Counted from the stretch's first letter, positions 34,106-43,072 are shown. The stretch is 64,000 nt of DNA from Betaproteobacteria bacterium (GCA_025356655.1 JANXRW010000031.1:37445-101444); one strand, 5' to 3'. The notes: generated from the letters alone by a model not told the origin. Translations and numbers: made by a program.

Positions 34106-34546
34106 CTAGAGTTCCTCCGGGGCAATGACCTGTTGATTCGACAACTGATGGCTTCTGCCGCGCATCAGGGCAATCAGCGTGCCCTCCTGGTTGTGCACCA
34201 TCACGTCGTAGTGGCCTGTGCGGCCGTGCAGGGAGACTTCCCGGGCGGCGGCCACCAGCCGGTCGCCGGGCCGTCCCGGGGCGACGAACTCGATGGCGAG
34301 TCCAGCGGCCACCGTGGCGGCGTTTCGGCTGTTGCAGGCATAGGCGAAGGCGGAGTCCGCCAGGGTGGTGATGTAGCCGCCGTGGCAAACGCCGTGGCCG
34401 TTGAGCATGTGGGACTGCACCGTCATGGCGAGCCGGGCTTGCCCGGGCGCGACGAACTCGATCGTGGCGCCCAGGCTTCGCGTGGCGGCGTCCGCACGGA
34501 ACAGTGCCTCGGCCACGCGGGTGGCCAGTTGCTGGGGATCGCTCAT
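34106..34546 (-). CDS. paaI: Hydroxyphenylacetyl-CoA thioesterase PaaI
   Basis: The 146-residue hotdog-fold thioesterase starts MSDPQQLATRVAEALFRADAA and carries HMLNGHGVCHGGYITTLADSAFAYACNS, the PaaI active-site segment (HGG with the following Asp/Glu region). It hydrolyses (hydroxy)phenylacetyl-CoA and related dead-end CoA thioesters, freeing CoA. ATG 34546 was chosen because it matches the family N-terminus; the in-frame ATG at 34750 lies inside the divergent gene. The rest of the paa operon is absent here; only the damaged paaY follows. Confidence 0.88.
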   Translation of the reverse strand: MSDPQQLATRVAEALFRADAATRSLGATIEFVAPGQARLAMTVQSHMLNGHGVCHGGYITTLADSAFAYACNSRNAATVAAGLAIEFVAPGRPGDRLVAAAREVSLHGRTGHYDVMVHNQEGTLIALMRGRSHQLSNQQVIAPEEL

Positions 34547-34672
34547 TGCGCGGGGCTCCGGACGCGGGGGAGGCACAGCATAGCGCCACGCGCCTGGCCA
34601 TGCCCAACGCGCCCCGGCTCGGCTAAACTGCTGCCCTGAGCCGACACGTCCGACCCTGGGGAGAGACCCATC

Positions 34673-35503
34673 ATGATGACCGAGCGCCAGCGAAGGTTCC
34701 GGGACACCTATCTTGCCAACATCAGTCCCTGGTACCACGGACTGCTGCACGTGGCCGTGCTCTACGGGGCCGGCCTCGGGGCCATCGCCTGGTGCCTCTC
34801 GAGGCTGCAGGGCGCGACCTGGGAATGGCTACTGGTGTTGCCTGTGGCACTGGCCGGCAACTTCGCCGAATGGGGCATGCACCTCTACATCATGCACCGA
34901 CTGCGCGATGTCTTTGCCCTGCGCGCCATCTACGATCGTCACACCCGTCAGCACCATCAGTACTTCACCGACAACGACGTGACCATCTCCTCGGTGCGCG
35001 AGTTTCGGATTGTGTTCTTCCCCTGGCGGGTCCTCGCGGTGTTGTGCATGCTGGGCGGCGCGGCAGGCTTGCTCCTGGGCGCGGTCTTCGGCCCCAATGC
35101 GGGCTACATCACGTTCATCACCATGATCGGGCACTACGTCGTGTACGAGACTTTCCACCTCTGCTGCCACGTCCGCGAGAATTGGTTCGTGCGCTGCGTG
35201 CCCTTCATCAACACGATCCGGCGCCACCACGCCGCCCACCACAACCTAGGGATCATGATGCATCTGAACATGAACCTGACTTTTCCCATTGCCGACTGGA
35301 TCATGAACACCAGCGACCTGGACCGGGGTCTGTGGGGGCACCTCATCAACGGCTATGACGAAACCCACCAAAAGGCCGAGCTGCGCCCGCTGATGGCAAA
35401 GTTCCGCACCAGCGCGGCGCAGGAGGAGCGCGTGAGCCTGGAAGGTCCGCGTCTCACCGAGCAGGAACTGCACGCGCTGGCCCAGGCCGGTCGCGTGATC
35501 TGA
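34673..35503 (+). CDS. Fatty acid hydroxylase/sterol desaturase-like membrane di-iron protein
   Basis: The 276-residue membrane protein has four or five hydrophobic segments and histidine clusters typical of non-heme di-iron membrane oxygenases: EWGMHLYIMH, HTRQHHQYF, ETFHLCCH and RRHHAAHHN. These enzymes hydroxylate or desaturate lipids in the membrane using O2. The substrate is unknown. GGGGAGAG precedes the ATG at 34673 (a second ATG follows at once). It is divergent from paaI and monocistronic as far as visible. Confidence 0.82.
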   Translation: MMTERQRRFRDTYLANISPWYHGLLHVAVLYGAGLGAIAWCLSRLQGATWEWLLVLPVALAGNFAEWGMHLYIMHRLRDVFALRAIYDRHTRQHHQYFTDNDVTISSVREFRIVFFPWRVLAVLCMLGGAAGLLLGAVFGPNAGYITFITMIGHYVVYETFHLCCHVRENWFVRCVPFINTIRRHHAAHHNLGIMMHLNMNLTFPIADWIMNTSDLDRGLWGHLINGYDETHQKAELRPLMAKFRTSAAQEERVSLEGPRLTEQELHALAQAGRVI

Positions 35504-35603
35504 ACCTCGCCGCAGGGCGCCATGGGGGGGCATCGGGCTAAGCGCCAATGTGCCTGATTCCTGTCCCGATCACCCCTGCAGCGCTTCACCCCGCGTCCCG
35601 CGC

Positions 35604-35632
35604 TTGACACCGCAGCGCGCTAAAAATTAAGC
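35604..35632 (+). promoter_or_regulatory. Possible promoter of the Slam-like/FecR pair
   Basis: A perfect TTGACA (35604-35609) is followed at 17-base spacing by a poor -10 (TTAAGC, 35627-35632) within an AT-rich patch. It is the only promoter-like signal in the gap before 35679. Confidence 0.33.
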
Positions 35633-35678
35633 TCACTGTCAGGACGGCCGCCAAGCACGTGCGGCACGGGAGAGGGCG

Positions 35679-37010
35679 ATGAAGGGTGCGTGGTGGTGGC
35701 TGGCGGCCGTGCTGGTGCCTTTACTGGCACAGGCAGGACCGACGGAGGACATGAAGGCGCTCCTGGAGTCGGGGAAGCCGGCAGAGGCCTATCAGGCGGG
35801 TTTGGCGGCGAGCGAGCACCTGGGGGAGCCGGCCTTTGATTTCTATTTCGGGGTCGCTGCCGTCGATGCGGGGCACCCGGGTGAGGGCGTGCTGGCCCTC
35901 GAGCGCAGTGTTTTGGCGACACCAGAGCGCCTGGACATCCGGCTGGAACTGGCCCGCGCGTACTTTGTGGCGGGCGATGACCTGCGCGCGGGCGAGGAGT
36001 TTGACACGGTGCTCCGGGCCAACCCGCCGCCGGCGGTGCGAGCCAACATCGCACGCTTCACCGATGCTCTGCGCGAGCGCAGTGCACGCTACAAGGACCA
36101 GATCACCGGTTGGGTCGAGGTGGGTTACGGCTACGACAGCAATGTCAACGCTGCCCCCGGCGGTGACACGATCAACTTGGCCGGTTTCGGCAACGTCCTG
36201 CTGGGGTCGAAGAGCGTCAAGCAGAGCGCCGGGTTCGCCCACTTAGCCGGAGGCGCAGGGCTGAGCCACCCAGTGTCGCCAGGATGGACGCTATTCGGCA
36301 CGGCGACCGGCGACGCTAAGCTGAACGAGGCCTACCACAGCACGGACCAGTCCAATGCCGCGCTCGCCGCGGGGGTGGCGCACACCCGGGAGGCGGACCT
36401 CTACCGGCTGACCGCGTCCTTTTCTCAGCTTTGGGTGGACGACCAGCGCTTTCGCACGAGTGGCGGGGTCACGGGCGAGTGGCAGCGGGCGTTGGACGGG
36501 CGCAGTTCGATCTCCGCTTACGCGCAGTGGGCCCAGTTGATCTACCGCGACCTGACCATCAATGACCAGGCCGCCATCAACAGCCCGCGCGATTCGGCCC
36601 TCTACACGGCGGGCTTCACCTGGCGGCGCCTGCTTTGGGGTGGCTGGGAGCCGACGGTCCGCGCTGGCGCGAACATCGGACAGGAAGCAAACCGCAGCGG
36701 CATCGACGGCTTCTCCCGGACGCTGCTGGGCGCGCAGACGGGGCTCAGCCTTATCCCGCGGCCCCGCTGGCAGGCGAACCTCGGGCTGGTCTACCAGAAC
36801 AGTCGCTATCACGCCGCCGACCCGGCCACCGCCGGGCTGACGACGCGCAATGACGACTACTACGGTTGGGATGTAAGCCTAGCCTACGCTTGGTCGAAGA
36901 ACACCAGCGTGCGGTTCGAACTGGCGGGGCTGCGCAATAGTTCCAACATTTCGCTCTACGACTACGGAAGACTGGTGGGCGCGGTTAAACTGCGCTACGA
37001 GTTCAAATGA
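35679..37010 (+). CDS. TPR/beta-barrel outer membrane protein resembling surface lipoprotein assembly modifier (Slam, DUF560)
   Basis: The 443-residue exported protein has a signal peptide (WLAAVLVPLLAQAG). An N-terminal helical TPR-like domain (about 22-145) has ARAYFVAGDDLRAGEEFDTVL. A C-terminal beta-barrel (about 150-443) has alternating strands such as GWVEVGYGYDSNVNAAPGGD and RLVGAVKLRYEFK at the end. GYDSNVNAAP at the start of the barrel is typical of Slam/DUF560 proteins, which move specific cargo across the outer membrane. GGAGAGGG precedes the ATG. The stop is 59 bases before the FecR-domain protein start, its likely partner. Confidence 0.72.
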   Translation: MKGAWWWLAAVLVPLLAQAGPTEDMKALLESGKPAEAYQAGLAASEHLGEPAFDFYFGVAAVDAGHPGEGVLALERSVLATPERLDIRLELARAYFVAGDDLRAGEEFDTVLRANPPPAVRANIARFTDALRERSARYKDQITGWVEVGYGYDSNVNAAPGGDTINLAGFGNVLLGSKSVKQSAGFAHLAGGAGLSHPVSPGWTLFGTATGDAKLNEAYHSTDQSNAALAAGVAHTREADLYRLTASFSQLWVDDQRFRTSGGVTGEWQRALDGRSSISAYAQWAQLIYRDLTINDQAAINSPRDSALYTAGFTWRRLLWGGWEPTVRAGANIGQEANRSGIDGFSRTLLGAQTGLSLIPRPRWQANLGLVYQNSRYHAADPATAGLTTRNDDYYGWDVSLAYAWSKNTSVRFELAGLRNSSNISLYDYGRLVGAVKLRYEFK

Positions 37011-37069
37011 TCATCGACCGTTCCTGGGCGCCGCACCCCCCGCGTGCGGCCCTTGCTGGGGGAAGCGCC

Positions 37070-39445
37070 ATGCGCCTGCTCGTTGTGCTGGGACTTGTGC
37101 TGCTGGGCGCGGCGCCCGCGGCCGCCGAGGTGGCGGGCCGGGTGCTCATCGCCGCGGGCGAGGTGAATGCCAGCCGCGGCGGGTTGCGCGTGCCCCTCGC
37201 CAACGGCAGCGCGGTGGAGGACGCCGACGTGCTACGTACCGGGCCGGGTAGCAGCCTGCAGGTGCGCTTCACGGACGGGGCGGTGGTCTCGCTGCGCGAG
37301 AAGAGCGAATTCGCCATCGAGGAGTACCGTTTCGCCAGCGGCAACAGCACTGGCCGGGCCTTCTTCCGCCTGCTGAAGGGCGGACTGCGCACGGTCACGG
37401 GGCTCATCGGCCGTCGCCAGCATGAGGACTATGCGATCCGCACCATCACCGCCACGGTGGGCATCCGCGGGACCCACTTCACGCTGGTGTCCTGTGCCGA
37501 GGGCAGTTGCCTCAAGGCCGATGGCACTCCGGCGCGCGACGGCCTCTACGGGCAAGTGCATGAGGGGGCGGTCGCAGCAACGACCGACCGGGAATACCGG
37601 TTCAGCCGTGGCGAAACCTTCCTGGCGCCGGCTATCGGTGCGCCAGCGCAGCGCCTGCTCGGCCCCTTGCCGTTCCTGTCCGGGCACCTGGAGGGTCAGG
37701 GGCGGAGCACCGGCCGGATCGCGAGCCCCGGCGCCGCCGTTAGCCCCGCAGCCCAAGCCGGCGGCACGAGCACCGGCGCTGCTGTCAGTCCTGCGGCCCA
37801 AACTGGCGGCACGAGCACCGGCAACACCGGCAGCGCCAGCAACGTGGGAGCGGGGGGAGGCGTTGCCGGTGCCGCCATCAGTTCGGGCATCGATTCTGGC
37901 GTGCAGCCCCTAGCGGGCAGTGTCACGGATCTCCTTCCCTACAGCATTACCCAGAACCTCACCACGGGGCTAATCTCCAACCTGTTGCCCCCCGCCAACA
38001 GGTACGTCGTGGCCTACTTGTACGGCGGCAGCAGTTTCGACGTGTCCTTCGATCACAACGGTGTGCTGGGGACCTTCAACGCGGCCAACCAACTCCTCTC
38101 CTACGGCAGCACCGGAACCTATCCCGCGGGCAGTCTGCTCGGCGCAACCATATTGGATTCCGGCAGTTTCCTCACCGCCGACGGTACACTCTTCACCTAC
38201 GGACGCTGGTCTGGAAACTTCCAGGTCACGACTAGCGACGGGACGAATTACGCCGGCTTGCCAGGCCTCCTGTTCGGCACCGCCAACGTCGTCCCCAACA
38301 TGGCAAAGCCCACCGGCGGCACGGCGACCTACACCTACCGTGGCGGTCCCAGCGTGATCGATGCCGCGGGAAACCTGGGCAGCATCACCAGTAGTTCTGC
38401 CCAGATCGATTTCGGTGCGGCCAGCCTATCGGTTTCGCTCGGCGTGCACTTCGGGAACGTGAGCGGGCAGGCGGCCACCTTCGCCCTGACCGGCAGCGGT
38501 AACCTGTACTCAAGCACCGGGCCTTACGTGAGCGGCAGCCTCACGGGCAGTTGCAGCGGTGCGGCCTGCGGCTCCAATTCGGCCAGCGGGGTCTTCTACG
38601 GCGGAGCAACGGGCCATGTACTAGGCGTCGAGGGATTGGTCCTTAGCGGTGGGTTCTTCGGGACCTCCGCGGGTCATGCGATCTTCCTCGCCGGCTATGA
38701 GGCCACGGCCCTGTCGGGCATTACCTTCGGGGCCTCCATTGCGGGCCAGGTCGGGCTCTTCGCTTGGAGCGACGTGGGGACGGGGCTGCACAGCTTCGCG
38801 CCCATCTTTACGCCGCTCGGCGCGTTGACCATCAATGGGTCGGGTGTCGTCACTGCTTACTCGCTCAGCACGGTAACGGGCACCCTGGGCGGCGGCACGG
38901 CCCTCGACACGGGGAGTGTCGGGACGGTGGATAGCAGCCTGATCAACTGGGGGCGTTGGGCCGGGGCTGGCGTAACCGTGTCGAACGGTTCCCAGACGGT
39001 GCACGGGCCCAGCAGTGGCGTGCCCTACAGCTATGGCGCCATCACCAGCAGTCTGCCACCGAGCGGCAGCTTTACCTACAGCCTCGCGGGCGCTCCCAGC
39101 CCGGTCACCGCCGCCGGCGTGAGTGGGGTCTTCACCAGCGGATCCTACGCGGTGGACTTCAGCGCGCGCACGCTCGCGGTGGCCACTCCGCTGACCCTGA
39201 GCATGGGCGCTTCGACCTACTCACTGACGTCCTGCGTGGCTGCCTGCACCTTCTCCACCGCCCGGTTCACCACCGTGCTTGGCGGTGGGTGCATTGGCGG
39301 CGCCTGCGGCGGGGGCATGGCGCTCACCGCGGCGACCAGCAATGCCTTCGTCGGGCCGCAGGCCGGTGGTCTCATTTCCTCGGGGGTGATCATCCCCTCG
39401 GCTGGAGCAAGCCCCGTGGTGTTCAGCGGCGCCTTCAAGCGTTGA
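37070..39445 (+). CDS. Large exported FecR-domain protein with duplicated C-terminal modules
   Basis: The 791-residue protein has a signal peptide ([17 protein letters not shown]) and an N-terminal FecR domain (about 20-190: GEVNASRGGLRVPLANG, GSSLQVRFTDGAVVSL, TATVGIRGTHFTLVSC). A linker with a 15-residue direct repeat follows, then two related Gly/Ser-rich beta modules (about 300-530 and 560-791). Both modules share YGRWSG/INWGRWAG and TYxxxGxPS. There is no membrane anchor and no lipobox. Extracytoplasmic FecR domains of this soluble type occur in large surface proteins. ATG 37070 has GGGGGAAG upstream; ATG 37007 overlaps the previous stop but would precede the signal by 21 residues. It is probably the cargo of the upstream Slam-like protein. 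Confidence 0.78.
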   Translation: MRLLVVLGLVLLGAAPAAAEVAGRVLIAAGEVNASRGGLRVPLANGSAVEDADVLRTGPGSSLQVRFTDGAVVSLREKSEFAIEEYRFASGNSTGRAFFRLLKGGLRTVTGLIGRRQHEDYAIRTITATVGIRGTHFTLVSCAEGSCLKADGTPARDGLYGQVHEGAVAATTDREYRFSRGETFLAPAIGAPAQRLLGPLPFLSGHLEGQGRSTGRIASPGAAVSPAAQAGGTSTGAAVSPAAQTGGTSTGNTGSASNVGAGGGVAGAAISSGIDSGVQPLAGSVTDLLPYSITQNLTTGLISNLLPPANRYVVAYLYGGSSFDVSFDHNGVLGTFNAANQLLSYGSTGTYPAGSLLGATILDSGSFLTADGTLFTYGRWSGNFQVTTSDGTNYAGLPGLLFGTANVVPNMAKPTGGTATYTYRGGPSVIDAAGNLGSITSSSAQIDFGAASLSVSLGVHFGNVSGQAATFALTGSGNLYSSTGPYVSGSLTGSCSGAACGSNSASGVFYGGATGHVLGVEGLVLSGGFFGTSAGHAIFLAGYEATALSGITFGASIAGQVGLFAWSDVGTGLHSFAPIFTPLGALTINGSGVVTAYSLSTVTGTLGGGTALDTGSVGTVDSSLINWGRWAGAGVTVSNGSQTVHGPSSGVPYSYGAITSSLPPSGSFTYSLAGAPSPVTAAGVSGVFTSGSYAVDFSARTLAVATPLTLSMGASTYSLTSCVAACTFSTARFTTVLGGGCIGGACGGGMALTAATSNAFVGPQAGGLISSGVIIPSAGASPVVFSGAFKR
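37731..37821 (+). repeat. Tandem direct repeat within the FecR-protein linker
   Basis: Two consecutive copies of a 45-base unit encode AAVSPAAQAGGTSTG and AAVSPAAQTGGTSTG. The DNA copies differ at several third positions, so the repeat is old rather than a recent slip. It lies between the FecR domain and the beta modules. Confidence 0.8.
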
Positions 39446-39473
39446 CGCCCCGCGCGCCCGAGCGGCCGCGCCC

Positions 39474-39503
39474 TTGACAAGCCGCGCTCGCAACGCCTAG
39501 ATT
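39474..39503 (+). promoter_or_regulatory. Candidate sigma-70 promoter of the ABC importer operon
   Basis: A perfect TTGACA (39474-39479), an 18-base spacer and TAGATT (39498-39503) lie about 110 bases before the solute-binding gene. Confidence 0.55.
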
Positions 39504-39613
39504 CGACGCCTTGCCGGTTGACCGCGACGGCGGGGCGATGCCCTCGGGGTGATCCCCCCGGCCCCGCATCGCCCCGGCCCCCCATAAAGTTTCCTCTGGA
39601 GGAATCCGATCCC

Positions 39614-41167
39614 ATGATCCCCTATACCCGGCGCCGCTTCCTATCGACTGCGGGTACCGCGGTGGCCTCACCCCTGGCGCTCGGCCCCCTGGGGCTGGGC
39701 TTTGGCAGCGCCGCCTTCGCCGAGGACGCCAAGGTCCTGAACATTGCCTACAACGTGGCGCTGCCCTCCTGGGATCCCACCACGGGCCCGTCGGCGGTGA
39801 ATCCGACCATCCAGTCGATCTACAAGGCTGTGTTCGACAACTACATCGACCAGAACCCGGACTTGTCTTTCCGGCCGGGGATCATCACCCAATGGGGCTG
39901 GAGTACGGATAAGACCAAGGTGCACCTGACGGTGCGCAGTGGTGCGTTCTGGCACGACGGTTCGCCGCTGACGCCCCAGGATGTGGTCTGGTCTTTGACC
40001 CGTGCGGGCGACCCCAAGAGCGGGAACCCCATCCAGTTTGTCTGGGGCAAGATCGGCAACTTCAAGGTTGACGGCCAAGTCATCACCGCGGACGTTAAAG
40101 AGTTCGAACCGGCGCTTTTCAAGTGGATGGCATTCCTCACGGGTTACGTCCTGCCGCAGAAGGCTTACACCGCAGCCGGCGCCGAGGGATTCGAGGCAAA
40201 GCCTATCGGCTCCGGGCCCTACATGGTCGACAAATTCGAGCGCAACGCCTTCATCCGACTAAAGGCGTTCCCAAAATATTGGGGCCCCAAGCCCGCCTTC
40301 GAGACGGTGGTCTTCAAATTGGTGCCCGATGCCGCCAGCCGGGTGGCTGAACTGGAGAGCGGGTCTTCGGACCTCACCCTGGAAATCCCCTTCGAGGAAT
40401 TTGAGCGGCTTAGCAAGAAGGTGGGCCTCACCGGGGTGGCGCACCCGGTGTCCGACATCGGCATGATTTTTCTGACGAACCGTGACGTGATGCTCGACAA
40501 GAACGTGCGTCAGGCCCTGGTCCATGCCGTGGACAAAAAGGCTATCGCCGAGCGCCTGTTGAAGGGCTATGCCATTCCCATCGACACGCTGGAGGCACCG
40601 CAGTACGCGGCCTTCGATGCGGGGATCAAGGTCCGCCACGATCCGGCGCTGGCCCGGTCGCTACTCGCGAAGGCCGGATTTACGCCGGAGAAACCCCTGC
40701 GCTTCACCGTGCAGACCACTCGCGGCTTCAAGCCGAAGGACTACGAGATGATGCAGGCGGTGGTTGGCATGTGGCGCAAGGTCGGCGCCGAGGCCACCAT
40801 CGAGGTCTACGAGATCGCCAAGCACTACGAACTGCGCGCCCGTCACGAACTCGCCCCGGCGGCCTTCTACAACTGGGGCAACTCCATCGGCGATCCGTCC
40901 ACTTCCACCGGCTTCGCCATGTTCGGCCCCTCGCCGCACTCGGCCTGGAAGACCGAAGACTTGGACAAGCAAATCGGCCCGCTCTGGGGGGAGAAGGATG
41001 AGACCAAGCGCTTGGCCGGCTACAAGGCGGTGGACCGCTATATCGCCGAGCAGGCCTTGGTGCTGCCGCTCGTGCAGTACAAGCAGCCGGTGGTGCACAA
41101 GAGCAACCTGAAGTTCACGCCGCACACGGCCGGCTTCATCCTGCCGCAGAACGTCCGGCCCGCCTAA
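39614..41167 (+). CDS. ABC transporter substrate-binding protein, family 5 (peptide/nickel type), Tat signal
   Basis: The 517-residue protein begins YTRRRFLSTAGTAVASPLAL, a twin-arginine signal, so it is exported folded. The mature part has the family 5 pattern: SWDPTTGPSAVNPTIQSIYKAV, WHDGSPLTPQDVVWSLTRA, GSGPYMVDKF, and KNVRQALVHAVDKKAI. It binds peptides or other small polar compounds in the periplasm and hands them to the permease pair downstream. GGAGGA precedes ATG 39614; the in-frame ATG at 39518 was rejected because it would bury the signal. It is the first gene of the operon to 44768. Confidence 0.92.
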   Translation: MIPYTRRRFLSTAGTAVASPLALGPLGLGFGSAAFAEDAKVLNIAYNVALPSWDPTTGPSAVNPTIQSIYKAVFDNYIDQNPDLSFRPGIITQWGWSTDKTKVHLTVRSGAFWHDGSPLTPQDVVWSLTRAGDPKSGNPIQFVWGKIGNFKVDGQVITADVKEFEPALFKWMAFLTGYVLPQKAYTAAGAEGFEAKPIGSGPYMVDKFERNAFIRLKAFPKYWGPKPAFETVVFKLVPDAASRVAELESGSSDLTLEIPFEEFERLSKKVGLTGVAHPVSDIGMIFLTNRDVMLDKNVRQALVHAVDKKAIAERLLKGYAIPIDTLEAPQYAAFDAGIKVRHDPALARSLLAKAGFTPEKPLRFTVQTTRGFKPKDYEMMQAVVGMWRKVGAEATIEVYEIAKHYELRARHELAPAAFYNWGNSIGDPSTSTGFAMFGPSPHSAWKTEDLDKQIGPLWGEKDETKRLAGYKAVDRYIAEQALVLPLVQYKQPVVHKSNLKFTPHTAGFILPQNVRPA

Positions 41168-41193
41168 TGGGTCGTGCCTAAAGGGCCATCAAA

Positions 41194-41217
41194 GGCCGCC
41201 AGTTCGCGCTGGCGGCC
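41194..41217 (+). promoter_or_regulatory. Stem-loop between solute-binding and permease genes
   Basis: GGCCGCCAG (41194-41202) and CTGGCGGCC (41209-41217) form a perfect 9-base-pair stem with a TTCGCG loop. There is no T-run after it, so full termination is unlikely. Such stem-loops often protect the 3' end of the abundant binding-protein mRNA and lower downstream expression. Confidence 0.6.
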
Positions 41218-41237
41218 CTATTCCCGGACTCCCCCCG

Positions 41238-42245
41238 ATGCCCCGATCCTACGTCCTGCAGCGCCTGCTGTGGGCGCTGCCCACCTTGTTTGGCTTGGCT
41301 CTGGTGGTGTTCGTGCTCCTGCGCGTGGTGCCCGGCGATCCCATCGCATTGATGCTGCCCCCAGGGGCACGCAGCGAAGACATTGCGCGCCTGCGCCACG
41401 TCTACGGCCTGGACGCCTCCATCGGCGTGCAATTCTGGAACTGGCTGGGGCAACTGGCGCGTGCCGACCTGGGTAATTCCATCAGTCTGCGCCAGGGGGT
41501 CGCGTCCCTGGTGCTGGGCAAACTGCCCGCCACCCTGGAACTCGTCGCACTTGCCATGGCGCTGGCAGTGTCCTTAGGCCTGGGTCTCGGGCTGGCGGCG
41601 ACGCATTTCCGCGGATGCACCCTCGAGGCCCTGGGCGATGGGGTTGCCGGGCTCCTGCTGGCGGTGCCGGACTTCCTCTGGGCCCTGGTGTTGATTCTAT
41701 TCCTGGGGGTGCTGCACCCGGTTCTGCCCGTGTCCGGGCGCCTCGATCCGGGCATCAGCTTCGAGCCCGCCACCGGGTTCTTTTTAGTGGAAGCGCTCCT
41801 GCGTGGGCGCTTGGATGTGGCAGCGGATCTGCTCCGGCACCTGTTGCTGCCCGCGCTGGCCTTGGCGTTGCCTCTGGCCGGGGCGCTCAGCCGGGTGTTG
41901 AAGGCGTCGCTGCAATCGGCGCTGGAAGCGGACTACGTCATGCTTGCCAGGGTCAAGGGTTATGCGCCCTTGCCACTGCTGCTCAAGGTGGCGCTGCCCA
42001 ACGCGCTCATCCCAACGGTCACGCTCACGGGAGTGCAGTTCACCTTCCTGGTGGGGGGTAGCGTCCTCATCGAATACCTCTTCGCCTATCCGGGCATCGG
42101 GAACTTGGCGCTCGGCGCCGTGCTGCAGCGTGACCTGCCGCTGATCCAGGGCTTGATCCTGTCCTTCGGGGTGCTCTTCCTGGCGACCAACATCGCGGTG
42201 GACCTGCTGGTGGGCTGGCTCGATCCGCGGGTAAGGCACGGATGA
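41238..42245 (+). CDS. ABC transporter permease, DppB type
   Basis: The 335-residue inner-membrane protein has six predicted hydrophobic segments. It opens with LQRLLWALPTLFGLALVVFVLL and RVVPGDPI, as in DppB/OppB. It carries the EAA-type cytoplasmic loop (DYVMLARVKGYAPLPLLLKVALPNALIP) that contacts the ATPase. It pairs with the next gene to form the membrane channel. The ATG follows the stem-loop by 20 bases. The stop overlaps the next ATG by 4 bases. Confidence 0.92.
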   Translation: MPRSYVLQRLLWALPTLFGLALVVFVLLRVVPGDPIALMLPPGARSEDIARLRHVYGLDASIGVQFWNWLGQLARADLGNSISLRQGVASLVLGKLPATLELVALAMALAVSLGLGLGLAATHFRGCTLEALGDGVAGLLLAVPDFLWALVLILFLGVLHPVLPVSGRLDPGISFEPATGFFLVEALLRGRLDVAADLLRHLLLPALALALPLAGALSRVLKASLQSALEADYVMLARVKGYAPLPLLLKVALPNALIPTVTLTGVQFTFLVGGSVLIEYLFAYPGIGNLALGAVLQRDLPLIQGLILSFGVLFLATNIAVDLLVGWLDPRVRHG

Positions 42246-43072
42246 AACGAACCTTCAACCCCCGCTTGCTTCTCGGGTGTGGTGTCCTGATCGTCCTGCT
42301 GCTGAGCGCGGCCTCAGCCGGCTGGCTCGCGCCGCACGACCCCCTGGAGCAGGACCTCATCAACACGCTGCTGGGGCCGGCCTGGTCCGGCGGTGAACGG
42401 GGCTTCCTCTTTGGCACCGACAGCCTGGGCCGAGACATCCTTTCTCGGCTGCTCTACGGGTCGCGGGTCGCGCTGCTGGTGGCACTGGTGGCGGCCACTC
42501 TGGCGGCCGCTCTGGGCACTGGCCTGGGCCTCCTGGCGGGGTATTTCGGTGGGCGTTTGGACATGTTTATCTCGCGGCTGGTGGACCTGTGGATGAGTTT
42601 CCCGCCGGTACTCCTGTCCATCGTGCTGGCGGCCGTGCTGAGCCCGGGGCTGGGAACAGTTATCGTCGCCATCGTGGTGATCGACTGGACGCGGTTCTGT
42701 CGCGTCGTGCGTGCCGAGGTCCTGGTGCAGCGAGAGCAGGACTACGTGGCGAGCGCTCTGACCCTGGGTCTGTCGCCGATGCAGATCCTGCGCCAGGAGG
42801 TGCTGCCCAACGTTCTGCCGCTCCTCCTCACACTATTCACCTTGGAGATGGGCATTGCCATCGTGGTGGAGACCATCCTAAGCTTCGTCGGCCTCAGCGT
42901 GGCGAGCGGCGCGCCCACTTGGGGTGGCATGATCGCCGAGGGGCGCCAGTACGTGAACCAGGCGCCGTGGCTCATGGGGCTGCCGGTGGTCTGCGTGCTG
43001 GTGTGCGTCATTGGTTTGAACGCCCTGGGCGAGGGCCTGCGCCAGGCCCTCGACCCGCTGCGCGCGCGATGA
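42242..43072 (+). CDS. ABC transporter permease, DppC type
   Basis: The 276-residue protein has the DppC/OppC layout: an N-terminal segment (LIVLLLSAASAGWLAPHDPLEQD), FGTDSLGRDILSRLLYGSR (a DppC hallmark) and the EAA loop (DYVASALTLGLSPMQILRQEVLPN). It forms the second half of the importer channel. It overlaps dppB-type and dppD-type genes by 4 bases each. Confidence 0.92.
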   Translation: MKRTFNPRLLLGCGVLIVLLLSAASAGWLAPHDPLEQDLINTLLGPAWSGGERGFLFGTDSLGRDILSRLLYGSRVALLVALVAATLAAALGTGLGLLAGYFGGRLDMFISRLVDLWMSFPPVLLSIVLAAVLSPGLGTVIVAIVVIDWTRFCRVVRAEVLVQREQDYVASALTLGLSPMQILRQEVLPNVLPLLLTLFTLEMGIAIVVETILSFVGLSVASGAPTWGGMIAEGRQYVNQAPWLMGLPVVCVLVCVIGLNALGEGLRQALDPLRAR

